Of a DNA stretch of 39,042 bases, positions 1 to 7,697 are shown one piece after another. How positions within the stretch are numbered: position 1 is the stretch's first letter; the number at the start of each line of letters is the position of its first letter. The position numbers and the translations under genes are program-made. Below the pieces are notes generated by a model. That model was not told the origin of the DNA. It saw only the letters and a program-made list of their open reading frames with translations, and ran no database searches. Source of the DNA: a virus. Where the stretch lies: the IMG/VR virus record IMGVR_UViG_3300005537_000018, positions 1 through 39,042 of that record; one strand, given 5' to 3'.

Positions 1-120
1 CCGTTGATGTTCCTGAATGCTGATTTCGGCTGGTTTACAGCGAGGCCCTTGAAGGCATTGGCGGTCGGCATTTTAGCAAACCGTTGCCTTCAGCCACTCG
101 GCCACGTCACCTTGTTGAAA
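1..120. repeat. Left copy of the 120-bp terminal direct repeat
   Basis: These 120 bp are identical, base for base, to the last 120 bp of the window. Both copies stop exactly at the window edges and both include the same non-tRNA sequence and the same TTTACA site. That pattern fits overlap at the ends of a circular assembly better than a prophage's attL and attR, whose identity would normally be limited to the short core. A genuine direct terminal repeat of a virion genome cannot be excluded from sequence alone. Confidence 0.95.
71..111 (-). other. 5' half of tRNA-Ser(GCU), presumed integration core
   Basis: Read on the minus strand from 111, the sequence gives an acceptor 5' strand GGTGACG, the dinucleotide TG, a serine-type D arm GCCGAGTGGCTGAAGGC, and an anticodon arm with loop TTGCTAA, whose anticodon GCT reads serine AGC/AGU codons. 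Tertiary identity stops just past the anticodon: the next bases are AATGCCG instead of the ACCGT-type strand needed to close the stem, and no variable arm, T arm or 3' acceptor strand follows. It is therefore a tRNA fragment and not a working gene. Phages that integrate in tRNA genes usually carry the 3' half, so a 5' half is unusual. Confidence 0.85.
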
Positions 121-235
121 CCCTTGCAGTTTCCCGCCGGCCTCAATTCCCAGTTTACAGCCGGTTTACAATCGGCCTCCGCAGGGACCGCGGTATCTAG
201 CCGACCGTGGCCCGGGCGCCTAGCGAAGCGAGCAC

Positions 236-268
236 AAAAAAAGCGCCCCAGGCGCGAGCCCGGGGCGC
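236..268 (-). terminator. Rho-independent terminator ending the leftward late operon
   Basis: On the minus strand a GCGCCCC/GGGGCGC stem (arms 262-268 and 243-249) is followed by a run of seven T (A at 236-242 on the plus strand). It lies 31 bp past the stop codon of the last leftward gene. This is the natural end of the long leftward transcription unit and shields attP and the integrase region from read-through. Confidence 0.8.
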
Positions 269-299
269 AGTCGGTGGGGTCCTAAGGGAGGAGAGGCGG

Positions 300-668
300 T
301 CAGCCCGTGGCGGCTTCCCGCTCAGGCTCGGCCGCCGCGGCCAGCTGGTCGCGCAGCGAGAAGCCCATCAGGGGCCACGCCTGGCGCACGGCGTCTTCGT
401 AGGCGAAGACCTCGCCCTTCTCCTGGTCGAAGTTCTCCGGGCTGGCCGGGGCCGACTTCCCGACGATGGTGAAGCCGTTCTTCATGGTCAGGAAGCAGAG
501 CGTGAGCAGCGTCAGCGGCTCGGGCGCCGTGTGGCCGGCCGCGGCGATCGCCGCGCCGGCGTTGACGAAGACCTTGTGGCCGATCGCGCCCTCGATGTCC
601 GCGAGGGACACCCGCGGCGCGGTCGCCCGGGCGGCCGAGTAGTCGTCTGTGGCTTTGAGCGAGTTCAT
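300..668 (-). CDS. Gp49-like family phage protein
   Basis: The 122-residue product matches my recollection of the phage Gp49-like family (PF13876). The recognisable part is the C-terminal two thirds: a 'CFLTMKNGFTIVGKSA' stretch, then a 'NFDQEKGEVFAYEDA' stretch, then 'MGFSLRDQL'. The family is small, soluble and widespread in phages, with no established biochemical role. I chose the ATG at 666-668 because the conserved region begins shortly afterwards and the longer reading frame upstream has no family support. It is the last gene before the terminator at 236-268 and sits downstream of the lysis block. Confidence 0.8.
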   Translation of the reverse strand: MNSLKATDDYSAARATAPRVSLADIEGAIGHKVFVNAGAAIAAAGHTAPEPLTLLTLCFLTMKNGFTIVGKSAPASPENFDQEKGEVFAYEDAVRQAWPLMGFSLRDQLAAAAEPEREAATG

Positions 669-721
669 GGTGGCGTCTCCGGTTGCGCAACGGCGCGACC
701 ATGGCGCCTCCGCGAGTCGGA

Positions 722-1153
722 TCAGCTGCCCCAGCCTATTTCGCCGCCGGCGCGAACGCCCTCGAAGATCTCCACGCGGTCGACCTCGCCGATGCCGGTG
801 GCCGCCATCGCGTCGTCGAGCACCTTGTCGGCCTGCGCGCGCGTGTAACCGCCGGGCTTGGTGATCCCGCAGGACCCGTCCGACGTGATGCCCGTCCCCT
901 TGGTGGCGTAGAGGAAGTCGTGGACCACGGCCGCCTTGGCCCAAGGGCCGTCCGGCGGCAGCAGATTCCAGGCGCCGCGCGGGATCGAGGCGAGGTCGGT
1001 GATGAAGCCGATCGGCACGCTGATCTTGTACGCCCCGTCGTCGTAGACGAGCGGCGCGTCTACCGCCCAAAGAGAACGGCCGCCCCGGGTCAGGGGGCGG
1101 CCGCTGGCGTCTTCGGCGAGCTCCAGGCGCAAGCGCCCCTCGAACTTACCCAT
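722..1153 (-). CDS. DUF1353 domain protein
   Basis: The 143-residue product carries the DUF1353 signature: 'FITDLASIPR' at about residues 50-59 and 'HDFLY' at about 78-82. DUF1353 proteins are common in tailed phages and prophages, often near lysis or tail genes, and have no proven function. The conserved Asp and His-Asp residues suggest a small metal-binding hydrolase fold, but that is inference. No signal peptide is visible. The ATG at 1151-1153 precedes the conserved core; the longer upstream reading frame overlaps the preceding gene and is not supported. It follows the membrane-protein candidate at 1159 by a few bases in the same operon. Confidence 0.75.
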   Translation of the reverse strand: MGKFEGRLRLELAEDASGRPLTRGGRSLWAVDAPLVYDDGAYKISVPIGFITDLASIPRGAWNLLPPDGPWAKAAVVHDFLYATKGTGITSDGSCGITKPGGYTRAQADKVLDDAMAATGIGEVDRVEIFEGVRAGGEIGWGS

Positions 1154-1158
1154 CCGGA

Positions 1159-1482
1159 TTAGTGGATGAATGCCCCGAGGATCATCTGCGCCAGGCCAAG
1201 GCCCAGGCCGACCTCGGTCTGCGTCTTCGAGCTCGCGCGGCTCACCGCGAAGATCGCCGGCTCGGCCTGCATCAGGCCGGCCAGGATGCTGGTGATGACG
1301 CTGGGCGCCGCCGAGGCCGGCACGTCCGGGTGGGCCTGCACCGTCTGAATGACGCTGTTGACCACGGCCTGGGAGTCGATCGGCGCGGCTGCGGCCGCAG
1401 CCGCCTGGTCGCCGCCGGCGGTCTTCATCGGCGCGTCGGCCACGGCGGCAGGCGGAGCCGCCGCTTGGGGGGTATCGGTCAT
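1159..1482 (-). CDS. Ala-rich small protein with hydrophobic C terminus, possible holin
   Basis: I do not recognise the family. From the ATG at 1480-1482 the product has 107 residues: an Ala/Pro-rich low-complexity N-terminal third, a central helical stretch, and a C-terminal hydrophobic segment 'GLGLGLAQMILGAFI' that could insert in the membrane. Its place directly after the lysozyme gene makes holin a reasonable guess, but only one membrane segment is clear. An AAGGA Shine-Dalgarno lies 8 bases before this ATG. The frame also stays open to a GTG at 1567-1569 that overlaps the lysozyme stop as GTGA. Use of that start would add 29 residues including a second hydrophobic stretch, so both starts are possible. 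Confidence 0.6.
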   Translation of the reverse strand: MTDTPQAAAPPAAVADAPMKTAGGDQAAAAAAAPIDSQAVVNSVIQTVQAHPDVPASAAPSVITSILAGLMQAEPAIFAVSRASSKTQTEVGLGLGLAQMILGAFIH

Positions 1483-1565
1483 TTGGGAATTCCTTCGGAG
1501 CGCTTGGGTGATGTGAAGGACCGCAGCGGCCGCGCTCGCGAGCCACTGGGCGATAGGCGGAAAGG

Positions 1566-1976
1566 TCACGCGTGGACGCCGGCGAGCTCAGCGCCAGCCA
1601 CGTACTCGGTGTCCGGATAGGGCTGGACGCCCTCCTCGTGGCGGACGAGCGCCTTCATGACCGCGACCAGGCGCGCCAGGACGTGCAGCTCGACCAGCTG
1701 GTCGGGGCCGAGGCCGACGTCGTGCGCGACGTCGGCGACGTAGGCCTCGGTGTCGTTCTCCGACGGCGGCGCCCAGCGGCTGACGATCTTGCGGACCGTG
1801 TTGAAGCCGGCCGCCTGATAGTTCAGCAGGATCTTGGCGATCGCCCGGATCCCGTAGGCCGCCGAGACGAAGGTCACGAAGTCAGGATCCGGCTGCGCCG
1901 GCGCTTCGCCCTGCCAGAGCGTGCGCGACTTGCGGATGTTGCCCGGGTTGTTGTTGCGGATCCCGCGCGCGGTCAC
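1566..1976 (-). CDS. Phage P5-type lytic enzyme, probable endolysin
   Basis: The 136-residue product begins with 'GIRNNNPGNIR' (from residue 5), the hallmark of the group annotated as PRD1 'structural protein P5'-like lytic proteins in many proteobacterial prophages. It continues with 'FVTFVSAAYGIRA' and 'WAPPSENDTEAYV', also typical of that group. Members are thought to be peptidoglycan-cleaving lysozyme or transglycosylase-like enzymes. There is no signal peptide, so export would need the neighbouring membrane proteins. The GTG start at 1974-1976 overlaps the stop of the upstream membrane protein gene as GTGA, indicating translational coupling. The longer open frame upstream has poor composition and is not supported. 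Confidence 0.8.
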   Translation of the reverse strand: MTARGIRNNNPGNIRKSRTLWQGEAPAQPDPDFVTFVSAAYGIRAIAKILLNYQAAGFNTVRKIVSRWAPPSENDTEAYVADVAHDVGLGPDQLVELHVLARLVAVMKALVRHEEGVQPYPDTEYVAGAELAGVHA

Positions 1977-2221
1977 GGGCGCGCCTCGATGCGCTCGAGC
2001 GACTTCTCGATGCGGGCGCTGCGCTCCTCCAGGACCTGGATGGAGCCCGCCGGCAGCTCGGCCTCGAGCGCGGTGACGCGCCGGTCCAGCGCGGACGCGA
2101 ACCACACGGCGGCGCCCAGCTGGGCGAGCACCGCCAGGATCACCCCGATCTTCTCCCAATTCGGGCGCGAAGGATCTTCAGGCGACCGCATGGCCGCCCG
2201 CTCCGCAGTCACGGCGCTCAT
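1973..2221 (-). CDS. Small membrane protein with coiled-coil tail (holin or spanin candidate)
   Basis: The 82-residue product has a short charged N terminus, one clear transmembrane segment at about residues 25-46 ('IGVILAVLAQLGAAVWFASAL'-type, split here by description), and an amphipathic C-terminal helix rich in Glu, Arg and Leu. This is the layout of phage XhlA-like membrane proteins or inner-membrane spanins. It lies immediately upstream of the lysozyme candidate and overlaps its start by four bases, which supports a lysis role. I chose the ATG at 2219-2221; an upstream extension in the same frame has shadow-like composition. Which lysis function it serves cannot be decided from sequence. 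Confidence 0.7.
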   Translation of the reverse strand: MSAVTAERAAMRSPEDPSRPNWEKIGVILAVLAQLGAAVWFASALDRRVTALEAELPAGSIQVLEERSARIEKSLERIEARP

Positions 2222-2263
2222 TTCAGGTCTTCTCTCGTTGGGGTTGTTGTGGGAGGCTTGGCT

Positions 2264-2629
2264 ATGAGCCGCCTTCTGGTCTCGGCGCGAAGCGCCATGG
2301 TGGTCGCCATTGCGACCGTCGGCAGCGCCGCCGCTGAACCTCAAACCGCGCCTATGGGCCGGTGCGAGGTTCAGGCCCTCGAGCGCTCCTTAGGCATCAA
2401 ATGGGACCCGACCCAGGGGCCGCTGTGCGTTCCGCCGGTTGGGTCTAAAACCGTTCCATCCGAAAACGCGGCGACCGTTGGCCTAGACAAGGTCTGGGGT
2501 GTCCCGCCTCCCGAGCGGCGCCCAGTCGGCGCCATCTATGCCACCCCGATTGGGCTGCTGCTTTGGACCGGCGCCGGCTGGACTCACTGGCACCCAGCAA
2601 ACGAACCTCGACCGAAGCCTGCTAGCTAG
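2264..2629 (+). CDS. Exported hypothetical protein on the opposite strand (moron candidate)
   Basis: The 121-residue product starts with a convincing signal peptide: 'MSRLL', a hydrophobic stretch 'AMVVAIATVGSAAA', then mature sequence with two cysteines at about 34 and 56 of the precursor. I do not recognise the family. The ATG at 2264 is preceded by GGGAGG at 2251-2256 with 7-base spacing; a GTG at 2249 lies upstream of that ribosome site and is less likely. The gene faces against the late operon and diverges from the membrane-protein gene at 1973. Base composition is less G+C rich than its neighbours. These are signs of a moron, a gene expressed independently of the lytic programme. Confidence 0.65.
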   Translation: MSRLLVSARSAMVVAIATVGSAAAEPQTAPMGRCEVQALERSLGIKWDPTQGPLCVPPVGSKTVPSENAATVGLDKVWGVPPPERRPVGAIYATPIGLLLWTGAGWTHWHPANEPRPKPAS

Positions 2630-2668
2630 CGGAGCTCGCTCACTCTTCGCGGCAACGCTCTTAGCGCC

Positions 2669-2674
2669 TATATT
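2669..2674 (+). promoter_or_regulatory. Possible -10 element TATATT before the small membrane protein gene
   Basis: TATATT lies 28 bp before the ATG of the gene at 2702, inside an unusually A+T-rich 40 bp for this genome. The sequence about 17 bp upstream (TTCGCG) is a weak -35 match. This is only a candidate promoter for the plus-strand moron pair. Confidence 0.3.
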
Positions 2675-2701
2675 AGGCTCGACAACGCTGGACGCTGATC
2701 C

Positions 2702-2923
2702 ATGAGCTTCTTCTGGCCCACCCGACTTAACCAATTTCCGGGCCCGCTCGCTTACCTGGGCAGGTTCGTCCACTGGGCATCGATCATCTTCGCCATCGTC
2801 ATTGGAATGGCCCTGTGCAACGTCGGCCGCTTCGACCCAGGCGGCCTTATCCTCGCCATTCCGGTCGGCTTGGTTATCACCCTGATTGGCCGCTTCTTTC
2901 GCCGCGTCCTGGCCTGGGAATAG
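2702..2923 (+). CDS. Small two-helix membrane protein (moron candidate)
   Basis: The 73-residue product has two hydrophobic segments at about residues 27-43 and 49-63, separated by a short 'GRFDPGG' turn, and ends with a basic stretch 'GRFFRRVLAWE'. It looks like a small inner-membrane hairpin protein. I recognise no family. It is co-oriented with the exported protein gene at 2264, 72 bp downstream of it, and ends three bases before the convergent stop of the transglycosylase gene. Its lower G+C content and orientation opposite to the late genes suggest acquisition as a lysogeny gene, for example in superinfection exclusion, but that role is inference. Confidence 0.6.
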   Translation: MSFFWPTRLNQFPGPLAYLGRFVHWASIIFAIVIGMALCNVGRFDPGGLILAIPVGLVITLIGRFFRRVLAWE

Positions 2924-2926
2924 CCG

Positions 2927-5900
2927 CTAGGGAGTTCCCTGCGCCAAGCTGATCGCCGCGGCGTTGCGGGCCGCGCGCTGCGACGCCGTGGCCCCAGCGC
3001 CGATCAAGCCCCGCGCGACCGGCCGCTGAGCGAACGGCAGCTGGCCGTTCTTCAGATTCAGCTTCGCCAGGACCTGCGCGAGTTCAGCGGGCGCGCCGCC
3101 CAGCATTGCGCCGGCTTCGGTGCGCCCTTGGGCCGTCAGTCCGGGCGTGGGCGTCGCAGCGCGCCAGCCCTTGCCGACCAGGTGGCTAACCCCGGCCAGG
3201 AAGGCGCGGTGCGGCTGGTAGGCATAGCGGATGGTCTGGGCCGCCAGCTCGGCCGCCGGCGACGCCCCATCCTGGACGGCCGACTCTGCGCCCACGGCCC
3301 CGGTTTTGGCGTTCGCCTTCGGGCCCCAGTAGTCCTCGAAGGCCTTCATCCTGGTCTGGGTCTGCATTTCCGCCGACAGGGCGGAAGCCTTTCGCGCGCC
3401 GAGCAGCATCTGCAGCTTGGACTGCACGCGGCGCACCTTGAAGAGGTTGAGCAGGCGGTTCGGCTGGCCTTGGGCGCCCATCACCATGTCGTTGGAGAGC
3501 TTCGCCAGGCCGACCTTCATGTAGCGCCGCTGGGCCGGGGTCAGGTCGCTCAGGTGCTGTTGGAAGTCCCGCTCAGACACCCGGTTATCGAAGACTTTCG
3601 CCGCGTCCCTTGAGGCCTGTTGTGCGCTCAGATAGTCGCCTGACGTGTCCAGCGCCTGCCGGTACTTTGGATTGAGCCGCGCGACCTCATCGACGAGGTC
3701 GGCGCGGGTCTGATTGACCAGGCGCGCCTGGTCGGTCCACTCGAGCTTGCCCGTGAAGTACGGCTTCAGCTGATCGTCGAGCGCGCGCTTCATGTAGTCC
3801 CAGGCCTGCGTCTTCGGCGCCATCTGGAACGCCGGCTCGGTCGTGGGTTGCGGGCGCCCGACGTAGTCGTCGGGATGCGGGACATCGGCGGAATCTCCGC
3901 CGCGATAGGCGCGCTCTTCGGCGGCGTTGACGGCATTGAAACGGTCAAGGGCCGCCGGGTCGGCCGAGCGGGCGTAGAGCGCGCGGCCGCGCAGCTCGTC
4001 GCCCATCGCATCATAGAGCGCATTCGTCGGCGGCGCGGCCTCGGCACCGGGGAAATACCCGGCCTCCCACGCCTTCTGAGCAACATCGTCGGGAGCATTC
4101 ACCCCGGTCAGCTTGGCCTGGAACGGCTTGCCAACGTGCCATTGGTCGCCGCCCATGGCGGAAACCTCGCCGCCATCATCGGCGATGCCGCCAGTGTCGG
4201 CGATGAACTTCAGCAGCGACGGGCCTTGCGACGGCGCCCGGGCAGGCCCGCGCGGCGGGGCAAAGCCAACCGGCGCCGCCTCAGCCTCTGCCGCCGGCGG
4301 CGGATAGGACGCCCACTGCTCGGGATCCTCGACGAAAGCCATGCCGAGACCGTTTGGGTCGACATTCTCTTCGCCCATGAGCCGGCGCGCATCTTTGGCC
4401 GCGTCTACCATCGACGGCCTGGTCGCCAGCTTTTCGAGCGCCGGGCTCCAGATCGGCTCGTCGGTGAACGCCTCCTGGTAGGCCGGGTCAGCATCAGCAC
4501 GACCGCGCTCGACCATCTTCTCGACAGAGCCTTGGGCGTCCTGGGGTGAAACCCCGACCGCATCCGAGACCGCGTCCAGCAGCTGGCCGCCGCGGCTCAT
4601 CTGGCGTTCGCCAATGGTGTTACCGAGGGCTTCGCCAGCGGCGTCATCCCGCAAGGCCACCGTGCCCAGCGCCTGCTCGCCGCGCTTGCCCAGCGCCTCG
4701 CCGGCTGTCAGGCGAGGATCCGCCGCCCCCAGCTGGTCGACCGTCATGCCCGTGGGCAGCTTGCTCGCGGCGTAGCGTGCGGCCGCCAGTTGGTCAGGAT
4801 CGAGCGCACCGGCGGGATCCAACCCGGAATCGAAGTCGCGCGCAAAGCCCGCGAGACGCCCGGCGCCATGGAGTATCCGGCCCATGCCAGCGCCGCCAGC
4901 CGCGCCTTCGGCCATCTGTTCCCAGAGCGGCTTATCCGAAGCCCCGGAAGTTAGGGTCGCGGCCTCGGCACCGCCGATCGCGTCGCGGGCCACGGCAGAC
5001 CCGGTGCGAAGCGCCAGGCCGCCGGCTCCGGACGCGCCCACGCCGGCACGGCCGGCCAGGAAGTCCAGCGCCGGCTGCATCAAGCTCGGAGCCTTCGACG
5101 CGGCAAGATTGAGGCCCGACTCGGTCACGCCCATCAGCGGAAGCGACCCGAGAACCTGGCCCGTGAAGCGCCCGGCCATGGCACCCACGTCGCCCTGGTG
5201 ATTGGCGTCGTAGACTTGGCGCTGCGCATCGAGCGCGGCCGAGATGTCGGAGTCGGCGTGCCCCGGGTAGAGCTTCAGGATCGAGTTGGGGATGTCGCCG
5301 ACGCCGGCCCAAAGGCCATGGCCAAAGCCAGGATCCACCTCTTCGGCACCAGGCGTGCGCACCAAGTGCCCGCTGGTGGCATCGATGTAGTACTGGCCCG
5401 GCGAGAACTTGTCGGTCGCATTGCGCTGCACGAAGGGCGACGTCAGCGACCCTGCATCGCCTGTCCCGTCGATGATCCCCGCCTTCATCAGCGTGCGCAG
5501 CGAGCCCACCTGGTTGGCGCCAACGGGCGCGCCGGTGTCGCCGAAGACGATCTGGCCGTTGACGACCTTGACGGTCGGCGGTGCGCCGGCCGCCGGCGGC
5601 GGCGCTTGGCCCGGATCCGGCGTGGGAGTGTCGGCGAAGATACCATCACTGGGCTGCGGCTGCGCTGGAGCTTGGGGCGCCGCGCCGGCCTGAGCATCGA
5701 AGATGCCGTCAGAGACTGGCGGAGGGGGCGCCATCGCCTTCTGCACATAGGCCTGGGTCTCAGGGTAGGGCGGCACGGTGTTGCCATGCGCCATCACCGC
5801 GCCCGGGCCCGCGTTGTAGGCCGCGGCCGCCAGGACCGGGTCCTTGAAGGTGTCCAGCTGCTGCTTGTAGTAGCTGACGCCGCCCTTGATGTTCTGCGGC

Positions 5901-6097
5901 AGGTCCATGGGATCCACACCCAGGTCCTTCGCTGTGCCATCCATCAGCTGGAAGACGCCCTTCGCGCCTTTCGGCGAGACGGCCGACATGTCCGGCGAGC
6001 CCTCGGCCCGCCAGATGCCCAGTGGGCCGGAAGGGTCGACTCCTTGCGCTTGGGCCTCGGCGGCGATCAGCGCCGGAATGTTGACGCCATCGGTCAT
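2927..6097 (-). CDS. Internal virion protein with N-terminal lytic transglycosylase domain
   Basis: The 1056-residue product starts with a lytic transglycosylase (SLT) domain over about residues 5-120: 'IWRAEGS' with the probable catalytic Glu32, 'AKGVFQLM' at 45-52 and '[10 protein letters not shown]' at 92-101. The remainder is long, helix-rich and Pro/Ala-rich, with no other domain I can name. In T7-like podoviruses the corresponding protein (gp16) is ejected with the DNA and opens peptidoglycan. Here it is the last and largest of three consecutive virion proteins, as in those phages. Its ATG overlaps the stop of the gene at 6094 as ATGA. The late position and great length support a structural and ejection role. 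Confidence 0.85.
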   Translation of the reverse strand: MTDGVNIPALIAAEAQAQGVDPSGPLGIWRAEGSPDMSAVSPKGAKGVFQLMDGTAKDLGVDPMDLPQNIKGGVSYYKQQLDTFKDPVLAAAAYNAGPGAVMAHGNTVPPYPETQAYVQKAMAPPPPVSDGIFDAQAGAAPQAPAQPQPSDGIFADTPTPDPGQAPPPAAGAPPTVKVVNGQIVFGDTGAPVGANQVGSLRTLMKAGIIDGTGDAGSLTSPFVQRNATDKFSPGQYYIDATSGHLVRTPGAEEVDPGFGHGLWAGVGDIPNSILKLYPGHADSDISAALDAQRQVYDANHQGDVGAMAGRFTGQVLGSLPLMGVTESGLNLAASKAPSLMQPALDFLAGRAGVGASGAGGLALRTGSAVARDAIGGAEAATLTSGASDKPLWEQMAEGAAGGAGMGRILHGAGRLAGFARDFDSGLDPAGALDPDQLAAARYAASKLPTGMTVDQLGAADPRLTAGEALGKRGEQALGTVALRDDAAGEALGNTIGERQMSRGGQLLDAVSDAVGVSPQDAQGSVEKMVERGRADADPAYQEAFTDEPIWSPALEKLATRPSMVDAAKDARRLMGEENVDPNGLGMAFVEDPEQWASYPPPAAEAEAAPVGFAPPRGPARAPSQGPSLLKFIADTGGIADDGGEVSAMGGDQWHVGKPFQAKLTGVNAPDDVAQKAWEAGYFPGAEAAPPTNALYDAMGDELRGRALYARSADPAALDRFNAVNAAEERAYRGGDSADVPHPDDYVGRPQPTTEPAFQMAPKTQAWDYMKRALDDQLKPYFTGKLEWTDQARLVNQTRADLVDEVARLNPKYRQALDTSGDYLSAQQASRDAAKVFDNRVSERDFQQHLSDLTPAQRRYMKVGLAKLSNDMVMGAQGQPNRLLNLFKVRRVQSKLQMLLGARKASALSAEMQTQTRMKAFEDYWGPKANAKTGAVGAESAVQDGASPAAELAAQTIRYAYQPHRAFLAGVSHLVGKGWRAATPTPGLTAQGRTEAGAMLGGAPAELAQVLAKLNLKNGQLPFAQRPVARGLIGAGATASQRAARNAAAISLAQGTP

Positions 6098-7695
6098 TTC
6101 GGGCTCGCCTTGGGGTCGAAGCCGGGAATGCCGGCGTAGACCGGGTGCTTCGCGATCCAGCCGTTCAGGCGCTGCTGGAAACTCTGGCCGTTGGCGTCAG
6201 GCGCGTCGATCCGGCCGTAGAGCTGGTTCCACTTATAGGCCTGCTGGGCCACGTCAGCCCCCCGCTGCTGGAGAGCTGTATAGGCCTGGACCAGCCGGTC
6301 ACGGCCGGCCGCGTTCTGGCCCAGCCCCGGCACCGCGTTGGTGAATTGCTGCATCTCGAAGTTGGTGACGCGCGGGAACATGTTCGCCCCGGTGTCGGGG
6401 TTCTTCATGAGCTCCATGGTCATCTGCGCCTGCAGGGCCTTGGCCGCCTGAGCGTTGGTCTGCGTGTTTCCCATGATGTGGACGCCGAGCGAATTCGCGG
6501 CGCTCAGCATGTCCAAGGCCTGGGGTGCGTACTTGCCGCCCTCGTAGCCCTTGAGAAGATTGCCCATGGCCTGGATGCGCGCGATCGTGCCTGGAGCCGC
6601 AGCGCCCGCCTTTTGCAGGGCGTTGTAATTCTCCGCCGCCGCGGCGGAGAGCCCCTTCTTGTACTCAGCATCGGCCGGAGACTGCGAGGTGCCAGGACGG
6701 GCCGTGGGAACCGCCCCAGCGGCCGGAGACGCCGGCGTGGGCCCTGTGGGGGCAGCCGCCGCCGGCGCGCCGACCTGGGGCACGTCCTTGCCCAGCATCA
6801 GGCTGGAGGAGCCGTCCAGGTTCGGCACCGTTTGGTAGGTGCCCATCGAACGGCCCATCGCCTCGGCCTGCGCCGCCGCCTGCACGGCCGCCACCGCGCC
6901 GCCCATCGGGATCACGCCGCCCTTCCCGTCCGGAATCGTGCCGGCGGGGAGCTGCGGCACGAACGAGGGCGCGCCAGGCCCGTTGGGGTCGATGTTGAAG
7001 CCGTTCACCACCTGGTGGTTGGGGACATAGCCCGGAGCGTCCGGCGCAGTCGGATCAACCAGGCGGCCGTTGACGTATTCCGGGTTCGAGACCTTGGCGC
7101 CCAGCGCGCCAGTCAGCTTGTTGATCACCTGGGTGCCCGGCCGCGCAGTGTCGAACTGCGGCTGCGTCGCCTTGAGGACGTCGATAAGCGGCTTGGGGTC
7201 GATGCCCAACATCGGGCCGGCCAGGGCCAGCTGGGCCGCGCGCGGATCGTTGATCGAGGTCAGCGGGCCCGTCCCGGGCGCAAGCGTCGGCGGCTGGTAG
7301 GTGTAGGGCGCGGCGGCCGCGGCCGCCGGCGGCGGCGCGACGCTGGCCGCCGATTGCCTCAGCGCGCCAGTGAGATCGTCGAGGGACGTGGGCGCCGGCG
7401 CTGAGCTCGGGTTCGCGGCGTCGGCCACGCTGGGCGCGGAGACGCTGGGATCGGGGCCCGGGTTGTAGGTCGGCTGGGCGCCCATCAGCCCACGGATCAT
7501 GCCCAGCGAGTTCTGGTACATCTGGCGCTGGGCCAGCAGGTTGCGGGTCGCAAGCACTGCGTCGCCATCGCCGCCGCGCAGGCTGTTGCCTGTGTCGTGC
7601 AACATCGCACCGAACATCATCATCTTGTCCGCGCCGCTCATTTGCGACGGGTCGAATCGCGCGGTTGGCGCGCTCGCGCCGATCATTCCAGGCAT
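6094..7695 (-). CDS. Probable internal virion protein
   Basis: The 533-residue product is rich in Ala, Pro, Gly and Gln. It has a helical N terminus ('[19 protein letters not shown]'), a long low-complexity middle and a helical C terminus ('[21 protein letters not shown]'). I recognise no catalytic motif. Its place between the S74-domain protein and the transglycosylase protein corresponds to the gp14/gp15-type internal core proteins of podoviruses. It probably forms part of the ejected channel. The gene begins two bases after the S74 gene ends and overlaps the next gene by four bases, so the three are very likely translated together. Confidence 0.65.
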   Translation of the reverse strand: MPGMIGASAPTARFDPSQMSGADKMMMFGAMLHDTGNSLRGGDGDAVLATRNLLAQRQMYQNSLGMIRGLMGAQPTYNPGPDPSVSAPSVADAANPSSAPAPTSLDDLTGALRQSAASVAPPPAAAAAAPYTYQPPTLAPGTGPLTSINDPRAAQLALAGPMLGIDPKPLIDVLKATQPQFDTARPGTQVINKLTGALGAKVSNPEYVNGRLVDPTAPDAPGYVPNHQVVNGFNIDPNGPGAPSFVPQLPAGTIPDGKGGVIPMGGAVAAVQAAAQAEAMGRSMGTYQTVPNLDGSSSLMLGKDVPQVGAPAAAAPTGPTPASPAAGAVPTARPGTSQSPADAEYKKGLSAAAAENYNALQKAGAAAPGTIARIQAMGNLLKGYEGGKYAPQALDMLSAANSLGVHIMGNTQTNAQAAKALQAQMTMELMKNPDTGANMFPRVTNFEMQQFTNAVPGLGQNAAGRDRLVQAYTALQQRGADVAQQAYKWNQLYGRIDAPDANGQSFQQRLNGWIAKHPVYAGIPGFDPKASPK

Positions 7696-7697
7696 GT

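Larger units (their letters stand above)
1..170. other. attP: Phage attachment site attP (continues across the circle from 38901)
   Basis: The integrase gene ends at 38899, and on the circular molecule this non-coding stretch follows directly. It contains the 5' half of a tRNA-Ser(GCU) (minus strand, 111 down to about 71), the likely crossover core. Around it are four direct repeats of TTTACA, mostly in the form GGTTTACA, at 38903-38908, 34-39, 154-159 and 165-170, two on each side of the core in circular order. Repeats arranged this way match the arm-type binding sites of lambda-type tyrosine integrases. The assignment rests on position, the tRNA fragment and the repeats; no recombination junction is visible. 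Confidence 0.8.

Noticed and set aside
71-111. Functional tRNA-Ser gene
   Set aside because: There is no anticodon stem closure, variable arm, T arm or 3' acceptor strand, so only the 5' half is present.
1-120. Terminal repeats as attL and attR of an integrated prophage
   Set aside because: The identity of 120 bp extends well beyond the tRNA core into phage-specific sequence on both ends, and no host DNA is present outside the repeats.
3128-3613. Plus-strand open frame under the transglycosylase gene
   Set aside because: It is the antisense shadow of a long high-G+C gene, with no domain and no ribosome site.
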